From positions 53,353-117,352 of the forward strand of contig JAHEZL010000014.1 in the NCBI GenBank assembly GCA_023251095.1: 64,000 bases of DNA. Reading direction: 5' to 3'. The DNA is from Flavobacteriales bacterium. Its GTDB lineage: Bacteria; Bacteroidota; Bacteroidia; Flavobacteriales_C; GCA-002722245. The position numbers and the translations under genes were made by a program. Of the stretch, positions 63,736-64,000 are shown in pieces; position 1 is the first letter of the stretch, and the number at the start of each line of letters is the position of its first letter. The notes beneath the pieces are model-generated. The model was given only the letters and a program-made list of their open reading frames with translations. It had not been told where the DNA came from and ran no database searches.

Positions 63736-63900
63736 CACCAAGTTTAGCGAAGCGTAACTTGGTGATTTTTCATCTGTACTTAGAAGCTTTCAGCTTCTTT
63801 TTTCTGAAAGAAAAACATTTGTTATGTTTCCCTTCGGGAAAAGAAGCTGAAAGCTTCTACGTACATTCGTTATTCCGCGAAGTTACGCTTCGCTCACTAT
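63736..63900. repeat. Palindromic element, family D, copy 2
   Basis: A 20-bp perfect inverted repeat, 63782-63801 (AGAAGCTTTCAGCTTC...) and 63839-63858, is enclosed by a 15-bp one (AGCGAAGCGTAACTT at 63746-63760, AAGTTACGCTTCGCT at 63880-63894). CACCAAGTT/AACTTGGTG forms a small hairpin after the GH16 stop. The GAAGCTTTCAGCTTC core and the AAGTT-AGCG arms match copy 1 at 35502-35656. Nothing further is recognised from 63901 to the window end. Confidence 0.75.
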
Positions 63901-64000
63901 CGTCCTAACGTTGAAAAAACAAAACTTCGGCATCCCTTACTATACATGATTTCCAGAGAAAATTGAAGTTTAAACGATTTCAGCAGAGCTTTTAATCATT

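Overview
The window is a chromosomal segment from a member of the Bacteroidota (class Bacteroidia; order not resolvable by eye). The evidence is AT-rich DNA with long exported proteins ending in type IX secretion (T9SS) sorting domains, both type A (short Por-type tail) and type B (gliding-motility-associated tail with the FTPNGDGxND signature). Lipoproteins carry an SSC lipobox, TAnnTTTG-type promoter elements occur, Shine-Dalgarno sequences are scarce, and the phe/tyr gene order is one common in the phylum.

Region 1 (1-21.5 kb) is largely housekeeping. It holds the tail of a cystathionine beta-synthase, two paralogous exported YwqK/MORN-type repeat proteins flanking a BtuF-like metal-receptor protein, sucD with a YceI-like lipoprotein, and a lipoprotein plus polyprenyl glycosylphosphotransferase pair. 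A three-gene minus-strand run follows (metallo-hydrolase, cysteine desulfurase, phosphoglucosamine mutase), then a LVIVD-repeat T9SS protein, a pheA-aminotransferase-tyrA operon and a DEAD-box helicase.

Region 2 (21.5-35.4 kb) and region 4 (44.6-63.7 kb) are a cell-surface and polysaccharide zone. It contains a giant T9SS type B adhesin, a GH81 beta-1,3-glucanase, a carbohydrate-binding lipoprotein, an L-type lectin repeat protein next to a GH30 enzyme, two giant paralogous sugar-dehydrogenase/discoidin/Ig-like T9SS proteins, an autotransporter-strand-repeat protein, an NTF2-like protein, a GH2 enzyme and a GH16 laminarinase. The enzyme set points to extracellular beta-glucan (laminarin-type) breakdown. 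No SusC/SusD pair is present.

Region 3 (35.6-44.5 kb) holds a MbnH/MbnP-like pair (di-heme peroxidase plus its copper-protein partner) and a complete eboABCDEF operon headed by a TMEM220-family gene. Just upstream lies a small chimeric gene: a TMEM220-like N-terminus joined to a T9SS-type C-terminal domain like those of the neighbouring giant proteins.

Two cross-cutting signals stand out. First, a motif with half-site GYACRAWTT, often paired at 21-22 bp and always in the same orientation relative to the gene, lies upstream of the GH81, GH2, TMEM220-ebo, chimera, both giant dehydrogenase genes and probably the carbohydrate-binding lipoprotein; this suggests one regulon. Second, at least five families of palindromic, MITE/REP-like intergenic elements occupy nearly all the larger gaps, several in more than one copy. 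No rRNA, tRNA, CRISPR array, prophage or transposase gene was recognised.
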